Shown: piece by piece, positions 34,682-44,600 of the stretch
Position numbering within the stretch: the first letter of the stretch is position 1
Layout: every line of letters starts with the position of its first letter
NCBI RefSeq assembly: GCF_006717045.1
Contig: NZ_VFPH01000002.1
Coordinates: 1,674,001 to 1,738,000 of the forward strand
From: Pseudonocardia cypriaca
GTDB lineage: Bacteria; Actinomycetota; Actinomycetes; Mycobacteriales; Pseudonocardiaceae
DNA length: 64,000 bases
Direction: 5' to 3'
The notes under the pieces: model-generated
What the model saw: only the letters and a program-made list of their open reading frames with translations
What the model was told of the DNA's origin: nothing
Database searches by the model: none
Program-made: the position numbers and the translations under genes

Positions 34682-36091
34682 TTACGGACGGTTCGCCGAG
34701 CGCACACTTCGTGACCGGCGAGCGGCCAGGCGGCCGAGCACGACGTCCACCACCAGGAAGGCGAGGAGGCTGATTCCGAGCAGCGGTGCGAACCAGCCGA
34801 GCCCGACCGCAAGCAGGACCGCGACGACCGCGGCCGGACGTGCGGCACTGCGGAGCCGGCCGCGCGGGACGAGCCGCCAGCCCCGGCCGCGCGTCGGCCT
34901 GCGCAGCCACCACATGCGGTAGCCCAGGACGATCAGCGTGATCATCCCGAGCCCGAACGCGACCAGCACCACCTGGTTGGCCACGCCGAACAGCACGCCC
35001 ATGTGCGCGTCGATGCCCCAGCGGGCGAGCTTGGCCACGAGCGGGTAGTCCGCGAAACGCACCTGGTCCACCACGGCCCCGGTGCCGGCGTCGATCGCGA
35101 CGGCGTCGACCTCGGTCGGCCAGCTCCGCTTGATCTCGGTGACCGTCCACGCGGCGCCGGGCTCGGCCGGCATCGCGATCTCGATCTGGGTGGCGTCGAT
35201 GCCGGCGGCCCGTGCCGCCGCGAGCACCGTGTCGAACTGCGCGGGGTCGAACCGAGCGGAGTCGAGCTGCGCGGGGGCGACGTCGTGCTCACCGGCCGCC
35301 CCGCCACCGTGGCCGGCGTGCCCATCCGCCTCCAGGGACGGGGTGCTCCAGCCGAGGGAGGCACGCAGCGCGGAGACGTTCTCGCCCGCGTAGGCCGACC
35401 AGGTCAGCCCGGTCGCGGAGAGGAACAGGGCGCCGAGCAGGAGCCAGGTGCCGAGCGAGCCGTGCACGCCCACGATGCGGCGGCGACCGGTCGCTCCCGG
35501 CTCCGCCCGCACCAGATCGCGGACGGAGGCGCGGCGCGTCCGCCACCGCGCGATCCACAGCGCCAGCCCGCCGAGCGCGACCACCCACAGCCAGGACGCG
35601 GCGAGCTCGCTGTAGAGCCGACCCGGCTCGCCGAGCAGGAGGTTGCGGTGCAGCTGGTCGATCGTCGTACGGAACGGCAGCACGCCGCTGGTCCCGTAGC
35701 TGACCAGCGAGCCCTTCACCGCGCCGGTGCCGGGGTCGACGAACACCGCACGGTGCTCGGACTCGCCGAGGCCGTCGTCGAAGAGCACGCGCGTCGTCGC
35801 GCCGGGCTCGGGCGCGGGCCGCACGGCGACGAGGTCACCGCTGGGGTCGGTGGCCAGCGCGGCGCGCACCTGGTCGGCCAGCGGTAGCTCGCGGCCCGCG
35901 GGCGGCACGCGGAGCTGCTCGGCGTAGAGGAACGACTCGAGCTGCGGGGTGAGCACGTAGAGCACGCCGGTGACGGTCGCCACCAGGATGAACGGCCCGA
36001 CGAGCAGGCCGGCGTAGAAGTGCAGGCGCAGCACGAGGCCGCGCCAGCCGGATCGGTTGGGGGAGACAGGAGGTCTGGTCGTCAGGGCCAT
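34682..36091 (-). CDS. PepSY-associated transmembrane protein
   Basis: 469 residues from the ATG at 36089-36091. An N-terminal membrane helix (HFYAGLLVGPFILVATVTGV) is followed by a large outside PepSY region, HRNLLLGEPGRLYSELAASW leading into a second helix, a third (LLLGALFLSATGLTW), a His-rich loop (GHAGHGGG), a second PepSY-like stretch (AWTVTEIKRSWPTEVDAVA) and C-terminal helices. The fold is that of iron-regulated PepSY_TM proteins linked to siderophore reduction or metal handling. The gene after it (36203) also encodes a membrane protein. Confidence 0.85.
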   Translation of the reverse strand: MALTTRPPVSPNRSGWRGLVLRLHFYAGLLVGPFILVATVTGVLYVLTPQLESFLYAEQLRVPPAGRELPLADQVRAALATDPSGDLVAVRPAPEPGATTRVLFDDGLGESEHRAVFVDPGTGAVKGSLVSYGTSGVLPFRTTIDQLHRNLLLGEPGRLYSELAASWLWVVALGGLALWIARWRTRRASVRDLVRAEPGATGRRRIVGVHGSLGTWLLLGALFLSATGLTWSAYAGENVSALRASLGWSTPSLEADGHAGHGGGAAGEHDVAPAQLDSARFDPAQFDTVLAAARAAGIDATQIEIAMPAEPGAAWTVTEIKRSWPTEVDAVAIDAGTGAVVDQVRFADYPLVAKLARWGIDAHMGVLFGVANQVVLVAFGLGMITLIVLGYRMWWLRRPTRGRGWRLVPRGRLRSAARPAAVVAVLLAVGLGWFAPLLGISLLAFLVVDVVLGRLAARRSRSVRSANRP

Positions 36092-36202
36092 GAGGGCTCC
36101 CGGGTTCGAGGGCAACGGGGGACGGCGCGTCCGGCGGGCACAGCGGCGCAGAGGTGCGCGGATCGGTGCCCGGCCGGATCGGCCGGTGAGAAGGGCGCGC
36201 GG

Positions 36203-36778
36203 TCAGCAGACCGCGGGCGGCCCCCGGTGCACGATCGAATGCCGCAGCCGCGGCGTCAGGGCTACGCCCGCGAGTGCGTCCAGCGCACGCGGCCGGGCCT
36301 GGGTGACGGTGGTACGCCACTCCCCCAGCAGCCGGGAGATCAGCCGGTGCAGCGCCGCGACCGCGCGGCGGGCGGTCTCGACGGCCCGGCGCTCACCGCA
36401 GCGCAGCCACCCTCCCGCGACGGCGGCGCCCAGCACGTGGACGAGCAGGACCAGCTCGGGTCCGAGCTCGCCGCGGCCGGTGTGGGCGGCCATGTCGGTC
36501 GCGGTGCCGACGAACAGGGCATGGCCGCCCAGCTGCGCGACGAGCTGAGCCGCGGCCAGCCGCTCCCAGCCGCGCTCGTGGCGGGTCAGCCACCACGAGC
36601 CGGCCGCCGTCAGGGCGAGCGCCAGCAGCAGCCCCACCATCGGTGGCGGGGCGCCGGTGCCGAGGAGGTGGCCGCCTGCCGTGGTGACGCCTGCGGCGAC
36701 GGTGGCGGCGACGGTGCGGCCGGCGCGGCTACGCGGGAGCGGTCGGCTCCCGCCCTCGCGCGCTCGCCGTCCCGACAT
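36203..36778 (-). CDS. Small multi-pass membrane protein, function unknown
   Basis: 191 residues from the ATG at 36776-36778. About four hydrophobic segments: RTVAATVAAGVTTAGGHLLG, MVGLLLALALTAAGSWWL, QLVAQLGGHALFVGTAT and LVLLVHVLGAAVAGGWL. The C-terminal tail is LRHSIVHRGPPAVC. Homologues next to PepSY genes are common in actinobacteria in my recollection, but the role is unknown. It is probably co-transcribed with the PepSY gene (111-base gap). Confidence 0.65.
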   Translation of the reverse strand: MSGRRAREGGSRPLPRSRAGRTVAATVAAGVTTAGGHLLGTGAPPPMVGLLLALALTAAGSWWLTRHERGWERLAAAQLVAQLGGHALFVGTATDMAAHTGRGELGPELVLLVHVLGAAVAGGWLRCGERRAVETARRAVAALHRLISRLLGEWRTTVTQARPRALDALAGVALTPRLRHSIVHRGPPAVC

Positions 36779-36819
36779 GGGCCCGAACCGTACTCGGACG
36801 GGTGACGGCCGGCGTGCGG

Positions 36820-38553
36820 TCAGGAAACGTCTGCGTTGTCGACACCTGTCGGCGCGCCGAGCGGGGCTGTGAGCCAGGACCGCCACGCCTGCGCGCTGCG
36901 CAGCGCGGCCTCCGGGATGCCCGCACCGGCCCACGCACCCGGGTACAGCAGCTCGTAGCGCTGGTTGTACGCGGTGGCGCGGTCGGCGGGCAGCAGCAGC
37001 CACGGAGCCAGCGCGTACTCGATCCGGAACTCGACCACCCAGTCCGAGTACCGCGTGATCAGCTCCCCGCGGACGAGCCCGCGGGCGAGGAGACCCCGCC
37101 AGAGGGTGGCCGTCTCGCGGGCCCCCTCCGGACCGTGCTCGCTCGGGGTGACGGCGGTGGTCTCGATCCGCCGCGGCAGCGACATCATCGTCGTCACCGA
37201 GAACATCCACGGCAGCCCGAGGATGCGGCACAGGTGGGCGCGGTGCGAGCCGGCGCCGACCGCGTACAGCGGCCCGGCCGGGCCGGGGATCCGCAGCAGC
37301 TGCACCGCGCCCGCCTCGCTGTGGGCGCCGAAGTGGCGGGTGAGGTAGGCCGGCACGTCCGCGTACCCGACGGCGAGCAGCTCGGCCGTGCGGTCCGGGA
37401 CCCATCCCTCGGGGTCATCACCGGAACGGTCGCGGTCGAACTGCCCCCACACCTCGTCGGGGGTACGGACGACGGCCCGGGTGCGCACCCACTCCACCGC
37501 CCTCGTGCACGCCCAGGAGTCGCCGGGCGCGAACAGGTCGGGGAGCTGCGGCTCCTCTGCCTGCAGTCGGGCGGCGCGCTCGGTGACCTCCTCGGCGATC
37601 CGGTCGCGCTGGACGCTGCGGCGCAGGCCGTCGATCTCGGCGACGATCTCGGCGACCAGGTCCGGTCGTGCCATGAACGCCGCGGCGGCCTGCTCCTCCG
37701 TCACCCGCGGCATCGCGGCCGACGTGAACGTGCACAGCCGGGAGCCCGCCGACGGCGGCGCGCCCCGCCACGTCACCTCGGCCGCCCTCGGCCGCGTGCT
37801 CCACCTCCCCAGCTCGTCGGCCACGATCGAGGGGTGGGCGACCCAGCCGCGCACGGCAGGCCGGTCCGCGTCCTCGCCGCCGGCGAGCGGATCCGCGTCG
37901 AACCGGCCGGACGGGTCCCAGCGCACGGCCCACCGGGCGGCGTCGGTCCCGCTCACCGCCGCCACGGCCGCGGCGCGGCGGGCCATGTCGGCCCTCATGA
38001 CGTGCACCTGCCCCAGGTCGCGCGCGACCCGCAGCTCGGCGAGCGTGAACCGCCGCTCACCCTCGCGGTCGGGCAGCAACATCGTGTCGACCTCGGTCCG
38101 CCGGGGGTCGTCCTGCAGATGCTGCTGGCGCAGCAGGTTCCCGGCTTCCTTCATCGCCGCGGCGAGGTGCAGTCCCGGGCGGCGCAGCTCCGATACGTCG
38201 ACGAACGCGGCGGCGTCGTCGACGACGCGGCGGACGAGCGCCTTCTGCAGCTGGTCGGCCTGCCACAGCAGGGCGGTGACGTCGTTCCACGCGCCGGGCG
38301 GGGTCTCCTCCGTGCCCTCGACGGCGCGGGTGGCGAGCGCCAACCGGTCCCACACCGGCAGCCGCGGCAGCCACCTCGTGGCGAGCGTGAACACGACCGC
38401 GGTGGACCAGCGGGCGAGGTGCGCCACCCTCCGGCCGCGCCCGGACCGCGATGTTCGGCACGGTTGCCGCGCGTCGGCGTGGCATCGGTCGCACGGCCAG
38501 TCGTGAACGGCGATCCCGCTGAGCGGACGGGCGCCGCTCGCCTGAGTCTGCAA
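36820..38553 (-). CDS. Actinobacterial zinc-finger protein of unknown function, partner gene of the giant protein
   Basis: 577 residues if started at the TTG at 38551-38553, which has GGAAGG six bases upstream. The N-terminus has WPCDRCHADARQPCRTSRSG followed by RRVAHLARW, the C..C....PC...G...H..R zinc-finger pattern common in actinobacterial and actinophage DNA-binding proteins. The remainder is mostly helical with no recognised enzymatic motif; it contains CRILGLPWMFSVTTMMSLPRR near residue 440. It lies 101 bases downstream of the giant gene on the same strand, so it may be co-expressed and could be an accessory or immunity partner. An in-frame extension upstream is open only because the antisense of the giant gene is stop-poor. 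Confidence 0.7.
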   Translation of the reverse strand: MQTQASGARPLSGIAVHDWPCDRCHADARQPCRTSRSGRGRRVAHLARWSTAVVFTLATRWLPRLPVWDRLALATRAVEGTEETPPGAWNDVTALLWQADQLQKALVRRVVDDAAAFVDVSELRRPGLHLAAAMKEAGNLLRQQHLQDDPRRTEVDTMLLPDREGERRFTLAELRVARDLGQVHVMRADMARRAAAVAAVSGTDAARWAVRWDPSGRFDADPLAGGEDADRPAVRGWVAHPSIVADELGRWSTRPRAAEVTWRGAPPSAGSRLCTFTSAAMPRVTEEQAAAAFMARPDLVAEIVAEIDGLRRSVQRDRIAEEVTERAARLQAEEPQLPDLFAPGDSWACTRAVEWVRTRAVVRTPDEVWGQFDRDRSGDDPEGWVPDRTAELLAVGYADVPAYLTRHFGAHSEAGAVQLLRIPGPAGPLYAVGAGSHRAHLCRILGLPWMFSVTTMMSLPRRIETTAVTPSEHGPEGARETATLWRGLLARGLVRGELITRYSDWVVEFRIEYALAPWLLLPADRATAYNQRYELLYPGAWAGAGIPEAALRSAQAWRSWLTAPLGAPTGVDNADVS

Positions 38554-38654
38554 GGTGTCCTTCCATCCTCCGATCGGGTGGATCAGATCCTCGCGCAAGG
38601 GCGGGGGGCGGCGTATTGGGGGCTCCGACCGGGGCCCGGGGCGCGGGCCCACTG

Positions 38655-41600
38655 CTACCGCAGCTCGGCCTCGTCCCCGTCCGGACCCTCGACCATCTCG
38701 CTGAGGAGCCGCGCCGCCTGCCCCCCGAGGTCCGCCCGGACCTCGTGGACGTGGCGCCGGTCCAGCGCCAGCGCGTCGCGCACCGGTCCGGGCAGCAGTT
38801 CGGCGAACGCGGCGGCGACGGCGCGGCGTACCTCGTCGCCGACGTCGGCAGGGGGGATGTGGCGGTCCTCGGTGTGCCAGCCGTTCTCGTAGGGCTGTGT
38901 GGCCGTCGCCCAGTACACCAGCCTCGTGGCCAGCTCGATCAGCTCGGGAACGGGGACCGACGCGCCGACCAGGTGGGCCGCGACCGCGAGGCGCTCGGCC
39001 TCCCCCGGCACGTGCCGGTGCACGTCCTTGTGGCTCGGGTCCCTGCCCCAGTGGATCTGGATGGTTCGCTTCAGCTCTTTGCGCGCCGTCCGGCGGTCCC
39101 TGCCCGGCAACCGCCCGAGGATCGCCTCCAGCTCGGCCTTCGCGCGCTCGAACGCGGGCTTGACGGCGTCCGCGTCGATGCGGGGCGGCGGCCCCAGCGC
39201 CAGCGCGGCCAGGTATCCCTGGTGGAGGTAGCGGCCCGCCAGCCGCGCCCACCCCGGGCGGTTCGCGAACAGCGCGACGACCCGGTCCCGTTCCGCCGGG
39301 TGGTCGCCGACGAGCCGCCACGCATCGGCCCAGTCGCGTTCGCGCAGCTCGGCGACCGCGCGGTCGCTCAGCCAGCCGCGTTCCCGGTACCGCTTCGGGA
39401 AGGCGACCTTCTGCGGGCCGGCCGCGCGTTCGGCCAGCTCGGCCACGACCCAGCGCTGCTCGCCCGCGAAGCCGTCCTGCACGGCGAACAACGCCTCGGT
39501 GAGCGCGTGCAACGCCCCGAGCGGGTCGGCCGCGTACACCACCAGCGTCCCGCCCTCGGTGCGGGCGATGGCGTCCACCTCGCGGCCGAGCTGGTCGGCG
39601 ATCGGGGCGGCCAGCAGGTGGAACCGCACCGGCGGCAGTGGCCGGTCGGTCCCGAGCGGCCGGTTCCGCAGCAGGCCGGCCGTGTGGTCCCGGTAGCCGC
39701 GGAGCGTCGCGAACTCCTGCTCGAACCCGTCCGGCGCGCGCACCGGTGCCTCCAGGCGGGCGGCCCACTCGTCCCGGGTGGCCTGGTCCAGCTCGACGGC
39801 ACCGGCGAGGGACGCGTTCTCGTCGGTCGCGAACGGGGACCGCAGGGCGAGCCGATCCGCGGCGAACACGTGCGGGTGCAGGGCCCGCATGCCCACCCAA
39901 CCCACGCCTTCTGCCGGCGGCACCGGAGCCGGCGTCGCCCGCTCGGCCGGCTTCGTGGGCGCGGCCAGCGCGAGCGGCCCGCGGTCGGCGGGCGCCTCGA
40001 CGCGGACCAGGCGGTGCTCGCCGCCGTACTGCGTGTCCGGGTGCAGCAGCGGGGCGAGGTCCGCCGACGCCGTGCCGATCAGGGCGTCGGTGCCCAGCTC
40101 GCGGAGCCGCGCGAGCTCCGGTGCCGCCGTGTGCCGGGCCCAGGTGACGTTGCGGACCGCCAGGTAGACCAGCTCGACGTCGGTCGGCCACACCGCGGCC
40201 CGTTCGGTGGCCGACCGCAGGTAGCGCAGCTCGACCTCGATCTCCCAGCGGCGCGGGCCGCCGGCGGCGCGTTCCGCCGCGCGCAGGGCGCGGAGCCACC
40301 GCTTCTGCCCCGCGGCGAGCTGGTGCAGCCCGGCGAGCGCCGAGTCGTACTCGGCGCGCAGCTCGGTCTCGCCCAGGTCTGGCAACCGCGCTTCCTCGAT
40401 CGCCGCGTGGTGGAACTCCTCGGCGTAGCGCAGGGCGAGGGCCCGCCACTCGGGCGCGTCCGCGAACCGCGCCGCGATCTCGGCCCTGACCCGCTGGACG
40501 TCCCACACGAGCAGGACCCGGGCCGCCGGGTTGCGCACCGCCAGCTCGCGCAGCTCGCGCTGGGCGCGCGCGGACAGCCATCCGGGGCGCGGCTTCCACG
40601 GCTCACGCGGGTGGTCCGGTCCGTCCACGAGGCGCTCGACCAGCACGGCGAGCACGTGGGCCTGCGCCGCGTCGAACCCGGCGACCGGTGCCAGCGCCGC
40701 CTTGACGACCTCGTGCAGCAGGCCCACCTCGTCACGGGCGTAGACATCGACCACGCCGTCGTGCTCCGCGTGCCCCGCATCGGCGGCCAGCCCGAGGACC
40801 GGGTCGATCAGCACCCCGGGTGACACGTCGGCGAGCCGGTTCAGCCGCACGGACACCGTCGCGCGCCGGCGCTCCCCCATCGGCTCGCCGCGCAGCAGGC
40901 GGATCGTGGCCAGCACCATCTCGCGCAGCACCTGCGCCTGCTCGGTGGCGGACGCGGGCGGGGTGGTCCGCTCCAGCCGCCGCTCCAACCGGTCCGCGAG
41001 CTCCGCCCGCGCGGCGGGTGCCATCTCATCGCCGGTGAGCAGACTGCCGTGCCACCACGCCTCCAGCTCGCTGCCGTGCGGCTTGCGCAACCCGCCCGAC
41101 CGGGTGGGTGCGCTCCCGCCGAACCAGGCGGCGGCGATGGGGCCCGCGTCCGCGTCGTGCCGGATCCCGGTGTGTTCCGGGTGCTCACCGAGGTGGAACT
41201 CCAGCTCGTGGGAGAGCAGGCGGTCCCACCACTCCTGGACGGCGTCGGGGTCGAGCGCGTAGCGCGCGGCGATCTGCTCGGCGACCGTCCTGGTGATCAC
41301 CACGATGCCGGGGCCGGCCCAGCCGAACGCGAGCACGCCCCGCACCGGGAAGTCGCCGTCCCAGATCCGCACCAGGCCCGGCGGGGCCCGCGGCATCGCG
41401 AGCGACAGCTCCTCGAGGGGCGTCATCCGGTCCTCGCCTGCGCGCAGCGCCGCCACGACGTCCGACCGCTGCGCGTCGGTGAGCGGGTGCTCGGACACGC
41501 CGCCACCGAGTCCGAGCTCCGCGGCCTTCGCGGTGGCCAGCTCGATCGCCTCGGCGAGCACGGCGGGCGGGCCGAACAGGTGGCCGACGAGCGGGCGGCT

Positions 41601-44600
41601 CGCCTGGGCGAGGCCGACGAGCCGCCCGTCGACGAACCCGGGCCCGCCGGAGTTGCCACCCACAACGATCGCGTTGACCGCGCGCCCCTCGTCCCAGGCG
41701 GTTCCGGCGGTGACCCACCACTCCCCCGCCGGGTAGCCGGCGATGACGATCTCGGCCCCGTCCACGGGCGCCTCGGTGGCGAGCGGGGCGATCGAGGGCC
41801 CGGCACCGGGTCCGTGGAGGTCGTCGAGACCGTCGACGATCAGCAGCGCGAAGTCGACGGTGCCGTCGTGGCGGGTGGCCGCACGCGCGAGGCGGGGATG
41901 GCGGGCGAAGTCGTCGAGGGTGAGCCGCATCGTCGCCGTCACCTCGCGGGTGCCCCGCTCGGGATCGCCGACGACCAGCGGGCTCACGCCGGCGTCGGCG
42001 ACGTGCAGGACGGTGGCCACGGAGCGCTCGCCGACGCGCACGCCGCTGCCGACGATCGTGCCGTCGGGCCCGCGCACCGCGACCGTCGCGGACACCGGCG
42101 GCGCGGCTGGCCGGCCCGGGCCGGCCGGCTGGAGGTTGTCCAGCCAGTGCTGCCCATCCTCGTCGAGCCACGTGGTGAGGCTCAGGCCGTGGGGGAAGGC
42201 CGCCGACCACTGCTCGGGGAGCCGCACGTGCCAGCGCCGCAGCCGGTCGGCGACCCGCTCGGGTTCGCCTGCTGCGTGCTGCCACGCGGTGGCGAGCAGC
42301 TCGAAGAAGGGTTCGGCGGGGGCGAGATGCTCTCGCGGGGCGGGTGCCGCCCACCAGCGGGCGGCACCGCGGAACCGGGTGAGCGCGTCCGGCAGGGACT
42401 CCCGCAGCTCCGCGAGGCCCCGGCTGCGGATGCCCAGCCGGCCCCGTGGACCGGCCACGCCGAGCGCGGGCCCGCCTTCCGGGTGGACGAACCCGGTGAA
42501 GCCGGCACGACGGATCGCCGGGTCCAGCGCCCACACCCGCCCGTCGGTGACGCGGAGCCATGGATGCGCGTCGACGATCGCGGCCAGCGCGTCGGGCCGG
42601 AACCCCCATCCGCCGCGGTCGCCCTCCCGGACCCCGACCATCCCGATGACCATCCACAGCGCGTCCAGCTCCGGCGGGTTGCCCATCCGGCGCACGGCGG
42701 CGAGCAGCTTCCGGTCCCGCTGCCGCTCCGGGGTGAACGGCCCGGCGCCGTCCAGGGCCGACAGCGCGTGAGCGGGCAGCCGCCCGCCCCCGAGCACCGC
42801 CTCGACCACCGCTCGGCGCACCGCGACGCCGGCGGCGTCGAGCAGGGCGAACACCTCCGTGTCGAGCACCAGCCGGCCACCGAGCGCCACCACCACGAGG
42901 TCGGACACGGTCGGCCCCTCGCGCAGCCCGTTCTCCCACGCGAGGTGGTCGAGGTAACCGTCGAGGGCGGTCAGGCCGTCCGGGACGGCGCTGCCCGGGT
43001 CCAGCCCGGCCCATGAGCGCAGCTCGGCCGCGTCGAGCTCGCGGGTGACCGGGGCGTTGATGGCGGCGTAGCGCGCCCCGATCCCCGCCGCGATGCCGAG
43101 CGGCTCGCCGCCCGTCCGGACCGCAGGCAGCGGCGCAGGCATGCGGCGGGCGTGCATCCAGCCGTCGGCGTCCGCGATCTCGCGGTCGAACGCGGCCGGC
43201 CAGCGCCACGGCCGCGGCCAGGTCCGCGCCGTGGCGGCCGGCCCGCTGCGCGCGTGGGCGTACGGGGCGCCGAGCGCCGCGGCGACGGCGGCATGGGTGC
43301 GCTGCCCGATCAGCACCGCGACGGCCGAGCGCATCGGCGGGGGGAACCGCGAGAGGACCACCGGGTAGGCGTCCGCGGCGATCTGTGCGGCCCGGGCGGT
43401 GCCGCCGAGCGCGAGGTGGTTGACCACCGCCGTTGCCACGGCCATCTCGATGGCCGCCCGCAGCGGCTCCGGCAGCGACTGCCCGGCGTCCCGCGCCTCC
43501 CACTCCAGCTCCCGGGCGAACGCCTCGGTCCCGTCGAACAGCGTGAGCTCCAGCCGCCCGCCGCGGCCCGTGACCGCGGCCAGCGGGAGCGTGGGTATGT
43601 CCGCCCCGCCCAGCGCCGAGTTCACGAGCGTCCACGCCGACCACCACGCGCGCCGGTGCAGTCCGCGCACCCCGTCGACGTCTCGCAGTGCCTCCGCTGC
43701 GGCACGGACCGCCGTTGCCGTGGTCCCGAAGGGACGCACTCGCTTCGTGCGGTGCAGGGGCTCGTCGGCCGTCGGCGCCCTCGTGGTCCGCGCACCGGAC
43801 AGCGCCCTGATCACCCACCGGCCCGCGAGCACCGCGATCACAACGGTGGCCACCAGCACGACCGGCCAGAACGCGCCACCGTCCAGCATCGGCACCGGCA
43901 GCATGGCCGCCGCAGCCGGCCGCGGCATCGTCCACGGCTCGTTCCACAGTGCGTCGAACATCGCGACCGTGACGCCACCCGCGCCGCGCACCGCGTGGAT
44001 GCGGGCCACGGTGAGCCGGACCTCCCGCCGCGGGAGCCCGGCGGCGCGCAGCCGCTTCGCCAGACGGGCCAGGTCGACGGCGTGGACGTCTGCGAGCAGC
44101 TCCGCGGTCAGCGGCTCCCCACCGTGCGCCAGGGCCGCTGTGAACGGCGTCGACATCGGGTACGGGCGCCGGTGGCCCCGCGCGGGGAACGCGGCACCGT
44201 TGTCGATGAGCCGCAGCGACCGGCCGAAGACCAGGTAGTTGGGGTGGCCGTGCGGTCCGCCGCGGTCGAGGTTCGCGATCACGTAGTCGAAGACGCCCGC
44301 GCGCAGGCGGTCCCGCTCGTCCAGGTCGTCGGCTGCTCGCCGCCGGACGGGATCGGCGCCGTGCAGCCACCGCTGCAGCGAGCCGCGACCTGCCGGGCCG
44401 CGCCACTCCACGGAGGCCGCCACCAGGTCCGCCCAGCCCAGCTCCTCGGCCACGATGTAGGCGGCGATCTCCCGCACCGGCTCCTCGTGGCCCCACCACC
44501 GCCACCGCCGCGCCGGCTTGTGGTAGCCGACCAGCTCGTCGCCCACGTACACGCGGTGGCGCGCCCCACCGAGGTGGTCCTCGGCGCGGTCGAGCTCCAG

